From Gammaproteobacteria bacterium (GTDB lineage Bacteria; Pseudomonadota; Gammaproteobacteria; Eutrophobiales; Eutrophobiaceae), in assembly GCA_016179185.1 (NCBI GenBank), contig JACORW010000023.1, forward strand, positions 1-41,047: 41,047 nucleotides of DNA, read 5' to 3'. Shown one piece after another: positions 16,907 to 26,004 of this stretch (positions within the stretch are counted from its first letter, which is position 1; every line of letters starts with the position of its first letter). The notes beneath the pieces were generated by a model, which worked only from the letters and a program-made list of their open reading frames with translations, was not told where the DNA came from and did no database searches. Made by a program: the position numbers and the translations under genes.

Positions 16907-19144
16907 ATGAGGGCGTGCGCACCGTGGCTGGTGTGTGCAGCCGTCTTGCTGGTCGCGGCATCGCACCGCGTCCATGGACAATCCGACGAACAGGCATCCG
17001 CCATGCCTGCGTTCAGGGCGTTCCTGGCCCAGAAAAAATCGGCGCCCGCCACCTTCAGAATCAGCCGCCCGGTGGAAGATGCCATCACACGCATCGGGAC
17101 TCACGGTATCACCCGCGCCACGGCCCGGATCATGGAGGCATCGGGACTCTCCGAACGCCGCGTGCGCATTGACGACGAGGCGCGCATCCAGGTCTACGTG
17201 CAGGTTACCAATGTGGACGACGCCGGCCTCGCCATGCTCCGCGCGCTCGAGGCCGACATCGAGATCGCCAACGCAAAGCTCGGGATCATCCAGGCCTGGG
17301 TCCCCTACGATCGGATCCGGGAGGTTTCCGAACTTCTGTTCGTGCAGCGCGTGACCCAGCCCGACTATGCTGTTCATCGCAGCGGAAGTGTGCAGACAGA
17401 GGGCGATGCCATCCTGCGGGCGGATGAACTGCGCGCGCTGGGCTGGGACGGGACCGGAGTCAAGGTGGGCATCATCTCCGACGGGCCACGGGGCCGCGCG
17501 TTGGCCCAGGCCTCCGGCGACTTGCCGGCAAATGTCGCCCTCTACGGCTCCTGCACGACGGCAAAGGCCATCCCTTCCCAGTGCGTGCCTGAACTGCTGT
17601 GCAGCGAGGGGACGGCGATTGCCGAAATCATCCATGACATCGCGCCGGGCGCCGAGCTCGCGATTGGGGCCGGGATCACGGAACTGGAATTCATCCAGAG
17701 CGTGGACGATCTCGTCAATGACTTCGGCGCCGATATCGTCGTGGATGACATCGGGTTTTACGCCCAGCCCTTTTTTGAGGACGGCATCGTCGCGGAGGCC
17801 GTGGCGGAAGTCACCGACCAGGTGCTGTACGTCTCCGCCGCCGGAAACAGCGGGATCGGCCACCACGAGGCGCAGTTCTCCCCGATGTCCTTCCAGGGTG
17901 ACACGCTGCACGATTTCGGGCTGGGAACGGTTTTCGGCCCGGATGCCACGATGGATATCCGCATAGACCCCGGGGGGTCCGCGGTGCCCCTGCTGCAGTG
18001 GAACGACCGGTTCGGCGATTCGGGGAATGATTATGATCTCTTTCTGTTGAACGCGGCGGAAACGGACCTGCTGTGCCCGCAATGCGGCAGCGCGGAGTTC
18101 CAGACCGGAACACAGGATCCGTTCGAGGCATTTTGTTATTACAACGCGACACAAACCGAAGTGCGCGGAAAACTGATTGTCAGCAGGGCAAGCGGGAGCA
18201 ACCGGAGGCTGGAGCTCTTCCTGCTCGGCAGCGCGATCCCGGCCGAATACAACCAGCCGGGCGGCAGCATCTTCGGTCATCCCGCCGTCAGGGACGCAAT
18301 CGCGGTCGGGGCCATTGACGCCGCCGATCCGGGCCAGAACAACGTCGAGCCGTACAGTTCGCGCGGCCCCGCCCGCATAGATTTTCCCAGCGTCGTCAGC
18401 CGCCCAAAACCCGACCTCGCCGGGATTGACGGCGTCTCAGTTACCGGGGCGGCCGGCTTTCCGTCGCCGTTCTTCGGCACATCCGCCGCGGCGCCCCATG
18501 TGGCCGCGGTGGCGGCGTTGTTAAAACACGCCGTGCCCCTGGCCACGCCGGAAATACTCCGCGACGCACTGAAAGACAGCGCCGTTGACATCGGGGCCGC
18601 GGGACGGGACAGCCTGTCCGGCACCGGGCGAATTGATGCGGTCGCGGCGCTGGAGGCCATTGATGTTCCGGATTCCGATGGCGACGACGTCGCGGACGGA
18701 TCGGACAACTGCCCGCTTGTGTCAAACGCGGACCAGCGCGATACGGACGGCGACATCCAGGGTGACGCCTGCGATCAGGATGACGATAACGATGGGTTGG
18801 GCGATACCGCGGACAATTGCTCCCTGACGCCGAACTCCGGACAGGAGGATTTCGATGTGGACGACGCCGGCGACGATTGTGACGCTGACGATGATAACGA
18901 CGGCATGGCGGACGATTACGAGATCGCCAATGCCCTGAACCCGAGGGACGCCGCCGATGCCGCCCTGGATCCGGACGGCGATGGACTGAGTAATCTCCAG
19001 GAATCGGCCTACGGCAGCGCCGCCGGCAACACCGACAGCGACAGCGACGGCATCGCCGACGGCGTGGAGGCCGCCGCCGGCCGCCATCCCGCGGCCAACG
19101 AACCGGCGCTGATCAAGATCCTCGACGAGATCCTGAACGAATAA
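16907..19144 (+). CDS. Secreted subtilase-fold (S8-like) protein with TSP3 repeats
   Basis: A 745-residue exported protein with a signal peptide cleaved after SHRVHGQ (about residue 25). A propeptide-like region precedes a subtilase-like catalytic domain: Asp192 in VGIISDG, Asn314 in VSAAGNSG (oxyanion hole), Ser526 in [10 protein letters not shown]. Where subtilisins have the catalytic His (HGTHVAG), this protein reads EGTAIAE, with E234 followed by [11 protein letters not shown]. The putative triad is therefore Asp-Glu-Ser. The C-terminus (about 613-730) consists of acidic thrombospondin type-3-like calcium repeats ([29 protein letters not shown]). There is no obvious cell-wall or membrane anchor. 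GGAG lies about ten bases before the ATG, and a TATACT at 16831-16836 is a possible -10. Peptidase activity is likely but unproven because of the Glu. Confidence 0.85.
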   Translation: MRACAPWLVCAAVLLVAASHRVHGQSDEQASAMPAFRAFLAQKKSAPATFRISRPVEDAITRIGTHGITRATARIMEASGLSERRVRIDDEARIQVYVQVTNVDDAGLAMLRALEADIEIANAKLGIIQAWVPYDRIREVSELLFVQRVTQPDYAVHRSGSVQTEGDAILRADELRALGWDGTGVKVGIISDGPRGRALAQASGDLPANVALYGSCTTAKAIPSQCVPELLCSEGTAIAEIIHDIAPGAELAIGAGITELEFIQSVDDLVNDFGADIVVDDIGFYAQPFFEDGIVAEAVAEVTDQVLYVSAAGNSGIGHHEAQFSPMSFQGDTLHDFGLGTVFGPDATMDIRIDPGGSAVPLLQWNDRFGDSGNDYDLFLLNAAETDLLCPQCGSAEFQTGTQDPFEAFCYYNATQTEVRGKLIVSRASGSNRRLELFLLGSAIPAEYNQPGGSIFGHPAVRDAIAVGAIDAADPGQNNVEPYSSRGPARIDFPSVVSRPKPDLAGIDGVSVTGAAGFPSPFFGTSAAAPHVAAVAALLKHAVPLATPEILRDALKDSAVDIGAAGRDSLSGTGRIDAVAALEAIDVPDSDGDDVADGSDNCPLVSNADQRDTDGDIQGDACDQDDDNDGLGDTADNCSLTPNSGQEDFDVDDAGDDCDADDDNDGMADDYEIANALNPRDAADAALDPDGDGLSNLQESAYGSAAGNTDSDSDGIADGVEAAAGRHPAANEPALIKILDEILNE

Positions 19145-19146
19145 GG

Positions 19147-19384
19147 CCGGCTGAAAGCCGGCCCCACAGGAACCGGCCCCACAGAAACCGAACCCTTGTG
19201 GCGCCGGGTTTACCCTGGCCTGCGATCACCCGGCTGAAAGCCGGCCCCACAGTAACCGGCCCCACAGGAACCGAACCCTTGTGGCGCCGGGTTTACCCTG
19301 GCCTGCGATCACCCGGCTGAAAGCCGGCCCCACAGGAACCGGCCCCACAGAAACCGAACCCTTGTGGGGCCGGGTTTACCCGGC
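19147..19384. repeat. Three tandem 83-bp copies of an extragenic palindrome unit
   Basis: Units start at 19147, 19230 and 19313 with CCGGCTGAAAGCCGGCCCCA, exactly 83 bp apart. The third is slightly shorter. Each contains an inward CCCCACA arm, a spacer with two ACCGxxCCC words, and the opposite arm CTTGTGGxGCCGGGTTTACC. In the first two units the second arm is degenerate (GGCGCCGGGTTTACCCTGGCC), while the third is a clean palindrome. They fill the gap between the convergent protease and mgtE genes. Confidence 0.95.
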
Positions 19385-19391
19385 TGGTCCA

Positions 19392-20630
19392 TCACCAGAC
19401 CAGCACCGTCGCGAGCCCCAGCAACAGCCCCATGCTCACGACATCGGTGGCCGTGGTCAGGAAAATGCTCGAGGCCGTGGCCGGATCGGCGCCGACGCGT
19501 TTCAGCGTGATCGGGATCAGGGCGCCGCACACGCCGCTGGTGACGCAGGCGCCGACCAGCGCCAGCCAGACGACGAACGCCAGCAGGAACGCGTGTCCGG
19601 AGCCGTTCTTGCTGGCGTAGGCGAACATCCCGAGGCCGGCAATCAGGCCGGTGAATGCACCATTCATCGCGCCCAGCAACGCCTCCTTGGTCACCAGTCT
19701 CCTTTCCTCTCCGGGTTTCAGTTCGCCGAGGGTGATGCCGCGCAGCGTGACCGCAAGCGCCTGGCAACCGGTGTTGCCGGACTGGCCGGCGAGCACCGGC
19801 AGAAACGCCGCCAGCACCACGAGCCGCTCCACCGTGCCCTCAAAAAAACCCACGACGGCGCCGGCCACGAAGGCAGTGAGCAGATTCAGTTGCAGCCACG
19901 GGTGGCGGAACTTGAAACTCTGGAACCAGTGCGTGCTCAGGCGCTCCTCCTTCTCGACGCCGACCATGGTGCCGGCCTGGGCGGTGAACTCGAACGCCTG
20001 TTCCTCGAACATCGCCTGGCCGCGCACCAGCCCGACCAGCACGCCACTTGCGTCGCACACCGGGTAGACGGGGTAATGCCGATCCAGCACCAGCTTCATG
20101 GCTTCCGCGAGCGGCTGCGTGGGCGTGAGAAAAAACGGATTGCGCAGCATGATGTCGCCGAGGCGCGCCTCGGCGGGGGAGAACAGCAGATCGCGCATCG
20201 TGATGATCCCGATCAGCCCGCCGCCGCCGTCAACCACGTAACCATAGGTAATGAAGGCCTTCTGCACCAGCGTGCGCAGCTCGTTCACGGTCTGCGCGAC
20301 GGTCATGTCCGGCGGGAACACCGCCAGCGCCGGCTCCATCATGCGGCCGATGGTGTCCTCGGGATAGGCGGCATTGCCCGCCCATTGCCGCGCCCGTTCC
20401 GGCGACACGGTTTTCATCACCGCGTCCACGAGGCCGCCGGGCAATTCCGCCAGAATGTCCTGCGTGAACGCCGGATTGAGGGACAGCAGCACGCTCCCGA
20501 TCACGTCTGCCGGATGCTCGCCGAGCAGCGCCGCCGCTTCCGCCGTGGGCCGCGACTTGACCAGCGGTATCAGCATGTCGCGCGGCGATTGCGCCGCCGG
20601 AATTGTTTTTGTTGCGCTGCTGTCAGTCAT
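19392..20630 (-). CDS. mgtE: Magnesium transporter MgtE
   Basis: A 412-residue MgtE-type Mg2+ channel. It has the cytoplasmic N-domain (LGEHPADVIGSVLLSL), two CBS domains (about 100-220, with YGYVVDGGGGLIGIITMRDLL and YPVYPVCDASGVLVGLVRG), then five transmembrane helices. The pore signature PVLAGQSGNTGCQALAV and the last-helix motif ATASSIFLTTATDVVSM are intact. In known MgtE the CBS and N-domains sense cytosolic Mg2+ and gate the pore. It is slightly shorter than typical members (about 450). GGAGG stands six bases before the ATG. It follows the FAA-hydrolase-family gene by 84 bp on the same strand and may be transcribed with it. Confidence 0.95.
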   Translation of the reverse strand: MTDSSATKTIPAAQSPRDMLIPLVKSRPTAEAAALLGEHPADVIGSVLLSLNPAFTQDILAELPGGLVDAVMKTVSPERARQWAGNAAYPEDTIGRMMEPALAVFPPDMTVAQTVNELRTLVQKAFITYGYVVDGGGGLIGIITMRDLLFSPAEARLGDIMLRNPFFLTPTQPLAEAMKLVLDRHYPVYPVCDASGVLVGLVRGQAMFEEQAFEFTAQAGTMVGVEKEERLSTHWFQSFKFRHPWLQLNLLTAFVAGAVVGFFEGTVERLVVLAAFLPVLAGQSGNTGCQALAVTLRGITLGELKPGEERRLVTKEALLGAMNGAFTGLIAGLGMFAYASKNGSGHAFLLAFVVWLALVGACVTSGVCGALIPITLKRVGADPATASSIFLTTATDVVSMGLLLGLATVLVW

Positions 20631-20713
20631 GGCCGCCCTCCAGGGGTCGAGGCAAAATGGGGAAATGCTCCTCCGGCGACAGTGTGATCGGTGCAGTGAC
20701 CGTGGTCAACGCT

Positions 20714-21889
20714 TCACACCAATCCGCGCGCCGCCAGATTGCGCAGCAGATCGGCAACACCGAAATTCCACGGCGGGATTCGATCCGTGAAATTGATCCG
20801 GTTCACGAGGCTTCCCAGCGCCGGCGTGCTGATTTCCACCAGGTCGCCGACGCGATGCGTGAATCCCAGTCCCGGTGCATCCCGATCCGCCGTCGGCGCA
20901 AACATTGTGCCCAGAAACAACATCAGGCCGTCCGGGTAGGAGTGATGTGCGTTGATGGTCTGGCGCACCAGTTCCTCCGGATCCCGGCTGATCTGCGCCA
21001 TGTGGCTGCTCGCGCTCATTTGAAATCCATCCGGCCCTTCTACGCGCAACGACACCGTGCAGGATCGAATCACATCGAGCGTGAAGTCTCCATGGAACAG
21101 GCGGATGAACGGCCCGATGGCGCAGGCGCCGTTGTTGTCCTTGGCCTGGCCGAGCAACAGCGCGCTGCGTCCCTCCACGTCGCGCAGATTTACATCGTTG
21201 CCCAGCGTCGCGCCGACAATGGACCTGTGCCGGTTCACTGCGAGAACGATCTCCGGCTCGGGGTTGTTCCAGCGCGAGGCCGGATGGATGCCGACCTCCA
21301 TGCCGTGGCCCACCGCCGACAACGGCTGCGCCTTGGTGAATACCTCGGCATCGGGACCAATGGCCGCTTCCAGGTACTGGGACCACATCTTGCGCTGCTG
21401 TAACGCCTGCTTAAGCTGCGCCGCCGCGTCGCTGCCGGGGCGCACCGCGCGCAGATTGGCGCCGATGCCTTGCAGCAGTTCACCGCGCAGGCGTTCCGCC
21501 CGCTGCGGATCGCCGCCGGCGCGCTCCTCGATCAGGCGCTCCATGAGGCTGACCATGAAGGTGACGCCGCAGGCCTTGAGCGCCTGCAGATCGCACGGGG
21601 CAAGCAGCGCCGGCGCGGCGCCGCTGCCGCCGATACAGGGCGATGTTTCCAGCACGACCTGCAACGGCAGCGAAGGCGCGCCGGCCCGCGCCTGTAAAAG
21701 CTCCGCCGCCGGATCCGCCCGGTTCAGGAGTTCACTCACCGTCGGAAAGAATTTGCTTACGTCATGCAGTTGATCGCCCTGCACCGTGACGACGGCGGGT
21801 CCGGCCACGGGACCCGCAATCCATACCCGCCCCACCAGCACGGCATCCGGATCGGGAAGGCAGTTGATGACGGCATCGCGCGGCTCCAT
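20714..21889 (-). CDS. Fumarylacetoacetate hydrolase family protein
   Basis: A 391-residue protein of the FAA hydrolase superfamily, distinct from the fahA copy at 24154. The metal-binding core is PEPEIVLAVN (E211, E213) and GNDVNLRDVEGRSALLLG (D232), followed by KDNNGACAIGPFI. The N-terminal half has GVTFMVSLMERLIEERAGGD. The superfamily hydrolyses C-C bonds in 2,4-diketo acids, or acts as isomerase, decarboxylase or dehydratase on acylpyruvate-like compounds. The precise substrate is not known. It sits 32 bp after the MarR gene and near hmgA, so a link to aromatic or sugar-acid catabolism is likely. The start is the ATG at 21889 with only a weak ribosome site. Confidence 0.85.
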   Translation of the reverse strand: MEPRDAVINCLPDPDAVLVGRVWIAGPVAGPAVVTVQGDQLHDVSKFFPTVSELLNRADPAAELLQARAGAPSLPLQVVLETSPCIGGSGAAPALLAPCDLQALKACGVTFMVSLMERLIEERAGGDPQRAERLRGELLQGIGANLRAVRPGSDAAAQLKQALQQRKMWSQYLEAAIGPDAEVFTKAQPLSAVGHGMEVGIHPASRWNNPEPEIVLAVNRHRSIVGATLGNDVNLRDVEGRSALLLGQAKDNNGACAIGPFIRLFHGDFTLDVIRSCTVSLRVEGPDGFQMSASSHMAQISRDPEELVRQTINAHHSYPDGLMLFLGTMFAPTADRDAPGLGFTHRVGDLVEISTPALGSLVNRINFTDRIPPWNFGVADLLRNLAARGLV

Positions 21890-21921
21890 GCGATCACTTT
21901 ACGTGGACGATGGCGCCGATA

Positions 21922-22398
21922 CTATCTGCGGAGCCGCGTCTGGTTCGGATCCGGCGGATCGACGTTCAACCGGCTCAGCAAATCCAGCAACCATTTGCGT
22001 TCGGCGATTGACAGGTCTGCGGCCAGACGGGACTCGTACCCCCGCGCCAGTGGAATGATCCGTTCGTAGACGCGGCGGCCGCGGGCCGACAGCTCCAGCA
22101 CCGAGCGCCGGCGATCCACACTCGCAATCGTGCGGCGGATGCGGCCATTCTGCCGCAGCCTGGCCACGGCGCGGCTCACCGTCACTTTGTCCATCTCGGT
22201 GCGCGCGCACACTTCGTCCGCGCACAGCCCGGCTTCCTGCCCCAGCACCGCCATGACACGCCACTCCGGCACCGACAGATCGAACCGGTCCGAATACAGC
22301 GCGGCGAAGTTGCGGCTGACGCGGTTGGTCAGCGCGGACAACCGGTACGGCAGGAAATCATTCAGGTCAAATAGAACCAGAGTCGGGTCCTTTTTCAT
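21922..22398 (-). CDS. MarR-family transcriptional regulator
   Basis: A 158-residue winged-helix regulator. The recognition region reads CADEVCARTEMDKVTVSRAVARLRQNGRIRR, and the wing contains SVDRRRSVLELSARGRRVYERI, both classic MarR features. The DKVTVSRA helix and D-x-R-R-R wing resemble MarR regulators of homogentisate and aromatic pathways. The ATG at 22398 is chosen, and a GTG two codons upstream is possible. It is encoded just downstream of hmgA on the same strand. A dyad TAGTT-N8-AACTA in the hmgA promoter (24117-24134) is a plausible operator for it, which would make it the repressor of the hmgA/fahA divergon, relieved by a pathway intermediate. That is inference. Confidence 0.9.
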   Translation of the reverse strand: MKKDPTLVLFDLNDFLPYRLSALTNRVSRNFAALYSDRFDLSVPEWRVMAVLGQEAGLCADEVCARTEMDKVTVSRAVARLRQNGRIRRTIASVDRRRSVLELSARGRRVYERIIPLARGYESRLAADLSIAERKWLLDLLSRLNVDPPDPNQTRLRR

Positions 22399-22407
22399 GG
22401 ACACCAG

Positions 22408-22512
22408 TGTGGGGCCGGGTTCATCCCGGCTATTTCACTGGCCGGCGTGAAGCCGGCCCCACAAGCCATGCCGGCTGCGAGCAATCCCTGTGGGGCCGGG
22501 TTCATCCCGGCC
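22408..22512. repeat. Extragenic palindromes between MarR gene and hmgA
   Basis: Three hairpin arms of the TGTGGGGCCGG family: TGTGGGGCCGGGTTCATCCC at 22408, GGCCGGCGTGAAGCCGGCC followed by CCCACA at about 22440-22463, and a second TGTGGGGCCGGGTTCATCCC at 22490-22509. The block ends four bases before the hmgA stop and begins ten bases before the MarR ATG. It leaves almost no room for a separate MarR promoter. Confidence 0.9.
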
Positions 22513-22515
22513 GTC

Positions 22516-23856
22516 CTAAGGCCTGCCCGTGAAATTGCTTTCCAGCCCCTGCCAGCAAAGCAGGTAATCCTTCTGCCGTTGCGGGCATTCGAGCGCGAAG
22601 CGCGTCGGGTGGATCACGTAGCGCGACTCGAACATGAATGCCATGGTGTCCTCCATGCGTACCGGTTCCAGCGCCGCGCCCGAGCCCTTGTCAAAGGCAT
22701 CGCGGTCCGGTCCGTGCGCCGACATGCAGTTGTGCAGGCTCGCGCCGCCGGGCACGAAGCCCTCCGGCTTGGCATCGTAGAACCCGTAAATCAGCCCCAT
22801 GAATTCGCTCATGACATTGCGGTGATACCAGGGCGGGCGGAAAGTGTTCTCCGCCACCATCCAGCGCGGCGGGAAGATCACGAAGTCCACGTTCGCGACA
22901 CCGGCCGTGTCCGACGGCGAAGTCAGCACCGTGAAGATGGACGGGTCGGGATGGTCATAACTGACCGTATTCATGACGTTGAACCGCGCGAGGTCGTACT
23001 TGTACGGGACGGAGTTGCCCACCCACGCCACCACGTCCAGCGGCGAGTACTTGAGTTCCGCGGCATACAGGTGACCGCCGAACTTGCACATCAGTTCGAA
23101 TTCGCCGGCCTGGTCCTCGTAGCGCGCCGCCGGGGCCAGGAAATCACGGTTGTTGGCATAGCCGTCGGAACCCACGGGTCCACGCTCCGGCAGGATGAAC
23201 GCGGCGCCGTAGTTCTCGCAGATGTAGCCGCGGCTCGGCCCATCCGGCAGGTCCACGCGGAACTTCATGCCGCGCGGAATAATCAGAATTTCCCCCGGGG
23301 CGGCTTGCAACGCGCCGCACTCGGTGAAAACGGTGAGCCGGCCCTGCTGCGGCACCAGCAGCAGTTCGCCGTCGGCGTTGTAGAAATAGCGCCCGTCCAT
23401 GGAACGGTTCGCCATATATATATGTATGCCGATACCCTGTTGCGTGGCGACATTGCCGTTGGCGGCCAGCGTCACGAGTCCCTGCACGAAATCCGCCGGC
23501 GCGGCCGGGATCGGGAACGCGTCCCAGCGCAACTGGTTCGGCGGCGCGTTCACCTCCGTGACCGGGCCGCTGCGCAGCAGGCCGTCATCCATGGGACGGA
23601 AGTCTCCCTGCGCCGCCGATGGCCGGATACGGTAGAACCAGGTGCGGCGGTTGCCCGCCCGCGGGACCGTGAAGGCAGTGCTGCTGAACTTCTCCGCATA
23701 CAGCCCGTAGGGGCATTTCTGCGGCGAGAACCGGCCGACGGGCAGCGCGCCGGAGAGCGCCTCGGAACTGTGCTCATTGCCGAAACCGGCCTGGTACAGG
23801 TACTGTGCGCCGGCGGCCTGCTTTGCGCCGGGGGTGGTCTTCATTACGCTTGCCAT
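22516..23856 (-). CDS. hmgA: Homogentisate 1,2-dioxygenase
   Basis: A 446-residue protein matching homogentisate 1,2-dioxygenase along its whole length. It opens with [20 protein letters not shown], and the cupin-like core has [12 protein letters not shown]. The iron ligands fit the known set: H345 (WYHRN), E351 (SEFMG) and H381 in [10 protein letters not shown], with spacings of 6 and 30 as in the human enzyme. It opens the homogentisate ring with O2 to maleylacetoacetate in tyrosine/phenylalanine breakdown. AAGGAGG stands five bases before the ATG at 23856. The longer open frame running back to 24816 crosses repeats and the fahA gene and is rejected. A sigma70-like promoter at 24140-24113 would give a leader of about 250 nt. 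No hpd gene is in the window. Confidence 0.97.
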   Translation of the reverse strand: MASVMKTTPGAKQAAGAQYLYQAGFGNEHSSEALSGALPVGRFSPQKCPYGLYAEKFSSTAFTVPRAGNRRTWFYRIRPSAAQGDFRPMDDGLLRSGPVTEVNAPPNQLRWDAFPIPAAPADFVQGLVTLAANGNVATQQGIGIHIYMANRSMDGRYFYNADGELLLVPQQGRLTVFTECGALQAAPGEILIIPRGMKFRVDLPDGPSRGYICENYGAAFILPERGPVGSDGYANNRDFLAPAARYEDQAGEFELMCKFGGHLYAAELKYSPLDVVAWVGNSVPYKYDLARFNVMNTVSYDHPDPSIFTVLTSPSDTAGVANVDFVIFPPRWMVAENTFRPPWYHRNVMSEFMGLIYGFYDAKPEGFVPGGASLHNCMSAHGPDRDAFDKGSGAALEPVRMEDTMAFMFESRYVIHPTRFALECPQRQKDYLLCWQGLESNFTGRP

Positions 23857-23873
23857 GGGTGCCTCCTTAATCT

Positions 23874-24111
23874 CGTGCATGTTTCCGGCAGTGACGCCGA
23901 CCGCCATGGACGACCGCCATGGACGACCGCCGTGGACGACCGCCATGGACGACCGCCATGGATTGCGGAAGTGCAGAAAATGCCTGGAGCAATTTTCTGC
24001 GGGCGGAAGTGCAGAAAATGCCTGGAGCAATAATCCCGTGCATGTTTCCGGCACTGACGCCGACCGCCATGGATGGCGGAAGTGCAGAAAATGCCTGGAG
24101 CAATTTTCTGC
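23874..24111. repeat. Complex direct and tandem repeats in the hmgA leader
   Basis: Four and most of a fifth copy of a 13-bp unit (CCGCCATGGACGA) run from 23901 to 23962. Three copies of a ~29-bp unit (GCGGAAGTGCAGAAAATGCC followed by TGGAGCAAT) start at 23965, 24003 and 24076. In the first and third, GCAGAAAAT pairs with ATTTTCTGC (23973-24000 and 24084-24111) as a 9-bp hairpin. A unit CGTGCATGTTTCCGGCA followed by TGACGCCGACC recurs at 23874 and 24037. All of this lies between the predicted hmgA transcription start and its ribosome site. Confidence 0.92.
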
Positions 24112-24112
24112 C

Positions 24113-24140
24113 AGTATAGTTACATTTGAAACTAATTCAA
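24113..24140 (-). promoter_or_regulatory. hmgA promoter with embedded dyad operator
   Basis: On the minus strand TTGAAT (24140-24135) and TATACT (24118-24113) are 16 bp apart. The inverted repeat TAGTT-N8-AACTA (24117-24134) fills the spacer and touches the -10, as expected for a repressor that blocks polymerase. An 18-bp dyad suits a MarR dimer. On the plus strand TATAGT at 24115-24120 could serve as the -10 of fahA, so both divergent genes may be controlled here. Confidence 0.65.
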
Positions 24141-24153
24141 TGGGTGGTCTTTC

Positions 24154-25146
24154 GTGAAGCTTGCCAGCCTCAAAACCGGCGGCCGTGACGGCACGCTGGT
24201 GGTGGTCAGCCGCGATCTTGCGCGCGCCGTGGCCGTGCCGGCCATTGCCCCCACGCTGCAGGCGGCGCTGGACGACTGGGCCGCCCTCGCCCCGCGCCTC
24301 GAGACCGTGTACCGGCGTGTGCAGGCCGGCGGCATGTCGGGGGAATTTGCCTTCGACCCGCGCGCCGCCGCGGCGCCGCTGCCGCGTTGCTATCACTGGG
24401 CCGACGGCAGCGCCTATGTGACCCACGTGGAACTGGTGCGCAAGGCCCGCGGCGCGGACATGCCGGAATCCTGGTGGACCGATCCGCTCATGTACATGGG
24501 CGCCTCCGATGCCTTCATCGGCCCCTGCGACGACATCCCCGTGCAACGCGAGGACTGGGGCATTGACTTCGAGGCCGAGGTGGCGGTGATCACCGATGAC
24601 GTTCCGTCCGGGGTTTCGATTGACGGCGCAAGGCGGCACATTCAACTGCTGATGCTGGTCAACGACGTGACACTGCGCAATCTCGTGCCGGCGGAACTGG
24701 CCAAGCAGTTCGGCTTCTATCAATCCAAACCCTGGACCGCCTTTACGCCCGTGGCGGTGACGCCGGATGAACTGGGCGCAGCCTGGGACGGCAGCAAGCT
24801 GCATCTGCCGCTGCACGCCGCGCTGAACGGCAGAAAAATCGGCTCACCCGACGCCGGCGTGGACATGACGTTCAGTTTTCCGCAACTCATCCACCATGCC
24901 GCGAAGTCCCGCTCACTCATGGCCGGCACCGTGATCGGCTCCGGCACAATTTCCAATGTCGGCAGCAAGGACGGATCCTGCTGTCTCGCAGAGGTGCGGG
25001 CACTGGAGACCATTGCCCATGGCGCGCCCAAAACGGAATTCATGAAGTACGGGGATCGCATCCGCATAGAAATGTTCGATGCGGACGGCGCCTCCATTTT
25101 CGGCGCCATCGATCAGCGGCCGGTGGCTTATCAGCCTCCGTACTGA
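24154..25146 (+). CDS. fahA: Fumarylacetoacetase
   Basis: A 330-residue fumarylacetoacetate hydrolase of the shorter bacterial type. The catalytic/metal core is [16 protein letters not shown] (E140, E142) and [13 protein letters not shown] (D171), and the C-terminal [21 protein letters not shown] is typical. It splits fumarylacetoacetate to fumarate and acetoacetate, the last step of homogentisate breakdown. The start is a GTG at 24154 with a weak GGTGG before it. The protein begins [15 protein letters not shown] as in homologues. It diverges from hmgA and is followed 211 bp later by maiA. The gene is complete and shows no anomaly. Confidence 0.95.
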   Translation: MKLASLKTGGRDGTLVVVSRDLARAVAVPAIAPTLQAALDDWAALAPRLETVYRRVQAGGMSGEFAFDPRAAAAPLPRCYHWADGSAYVTHVELVRKARGADMPESWWTDPLMYMGASDAFIGPCDDIPVQREDWGIDFEAEVAVITDDVPSGVSIDGARRHIQLLMLVNDVTLRNLVPAELAKQFGFYQSKPWTAFTPVAVTPDELGAAWDGSKLHLPLHAALNGRKIGSPDAGVDMTFSFPQLIHHAAKSRSLMAGTVIGSGTISNVGSKDGSCCLAEVRALETIAHGAPKTEFMKYGDRIRIEMFDADGASIFGAIDQRPVAYQPPY

Positions 25147-25220
25147 CGCAGAGCGTAACGTGGTGGCGCGCAATCATGAGTAACCGCGAACGATCCGGTC
25201 CGGCCCGCTGGATGCCGAAC

Positions 25221-25324
25221 GGACGGGTGGCGCCGGGTACTGCCGCCCGCGCGCAGCGGAAGGGCCCCACCGGGGGATGGGTGGAACGAGCACGGACGGC
25301 AGTATCCGGCGACAGGACCCGTCC
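25221..25324 (+). ncRNA. Candidate structured leader RNA of maiA
   Basis: Outer arms GGACGGGT (25221-25228) and ACCCGTCC (25317-25324) pair perfectly. Inside, CGCCGGGTACTGCCG (25231-25245) pairs with CGGCAGTATCCGGCG (25297-25311) over 15 bp with one G-U wobble, and the two stems are offset by an asymmetric internal loop. The 51-base apical part can form further small stems (CCGC/GCGG, CCACC/GGTGG). It ends 34 bases before the maiA start. It matches no riboswitch or ribozyme class that I recognise. It could equally be an inverted-repeat element. Confidence 0.5.
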
Positions 25325-25357
25325 GCCAATTGCGCCACATTGCAAGAGGGATTCTGA

Positions 25358-25993
25358 ATGAAGTTGTACGGCTACTGGCGTTCCAGCGCGGCGTACCGGA
25401 TCCGGATTGCGCTCAATATCAAGGGGCTGGAGTATGAAAATGTTCCGGTGCATCTGTTGCGCGACGGCGGCGAGCAAAACCGGCCGGAGTATCTCGCGCT
25501 GAATCCCCAGGCCCGCGTACCGACACTGGTGGACGGCGACCTGACCCTGGGCCAGTCCGTCGCAATCCTCGAATATCTGGAGGAAGAGTATCCCTCGCCG
25601 CCGCTGTTGCCGCCGGATCCGCCGGGGCGGGCACGGGCACGGCAGATCACCCTGGCCATCGCCTGCGACATCCATCCGCTGAACAACGTGCGCGTGCTGA
25701 AATACCTGGAGACACAATTCGGCGCAACCCAGGAAGGGCGGGATAACTGGTACCGGCACTGGATCCGCGACGGGCTCGCGGCCGTGGAGAAGATGGTGTC
25801 GGCGCGCGGGCCCTGTTGCCTCGGCGAACAGGTGACGTTCGCGGATGTCGCGTTAATCCCGCAGCTCTACAACGCGCGCCGCTTCAGGACGCCGCTGGAC
25901 GACTGCCCGCGCCTGCTGGCGATCGAACAGCACTGCCTGAAACTGCCCGCCTTCGATCGCGCGCGGCCGGAGAACCAGCCGGATGCCGTTTGA
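25358..25993 (+). CDS. maiA: Maleylacetoacetate isomerase
   Basis: A 211-residue zeta-class glutathione transferase. The N-terminal thioredoxin-like domain opens MKLYGYWRSSAAYRIRIALN, carrying the SSxxxR glutathione-binding loop (residues 9-14), followed by NPQARVPTLVDGDLTLGQSV with the cis-proline and glutathione contacts. The helical C-terminal domain contains IACDIHPLNNVRVLKYL and VTFADVALIPQLYNARRF. It converts maleylacetoacetate to fumarylacetoacetate with glutathione as cofactor, between HmgA and FahA. An AAGAGGG lies about seven bases before the ATG. The 211-bp gap from fahA holds a strong hairpin. Confidence 0.95.
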   Translation: MKLYGYWRSSAAYRIRIALNIKGLEYENVPVHLLRDGGEQNRPEYLALNPQARVPTLVDGDLTLGQSVAILEYLEEEYPSPPLLPPDPPGRARARQITLAIACDIHPLNNVRVLKYLETQFGATQEGRDNWYRHWIRDGLAAVEKMVSARGPCCLGEQVTFADVALIPQLYNARRFRTPLDDCPRLLAIEQHCLKLPAFDRARPENQPDAV

Positions 25994-26004
25994 CATCCGA
26001 ATCC

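Noticed and set aside
23901-23962. CRISPR-like array of short repeats
   Set aside because: The 13-bp units are directly adjacent with no spacers, so this is a simple tandem repeat.
22447-24033. 528-codon plus-strand frame
   Set aside because: It is antisense to hmgA, whose iron ligands and full-length match are certain.
23857-24816. N-terminal extension of hmgA to 766 residues
   Set aside because: The extension runs through leader repeats and the antisense of fahA. A strong AAGGAGG marks the start at 23856.
25176-25361. 61-codon ORF in the fahA-maiA gap
   Set aside because: It coincides with the large hairpin, has no family match and no ribosome site.
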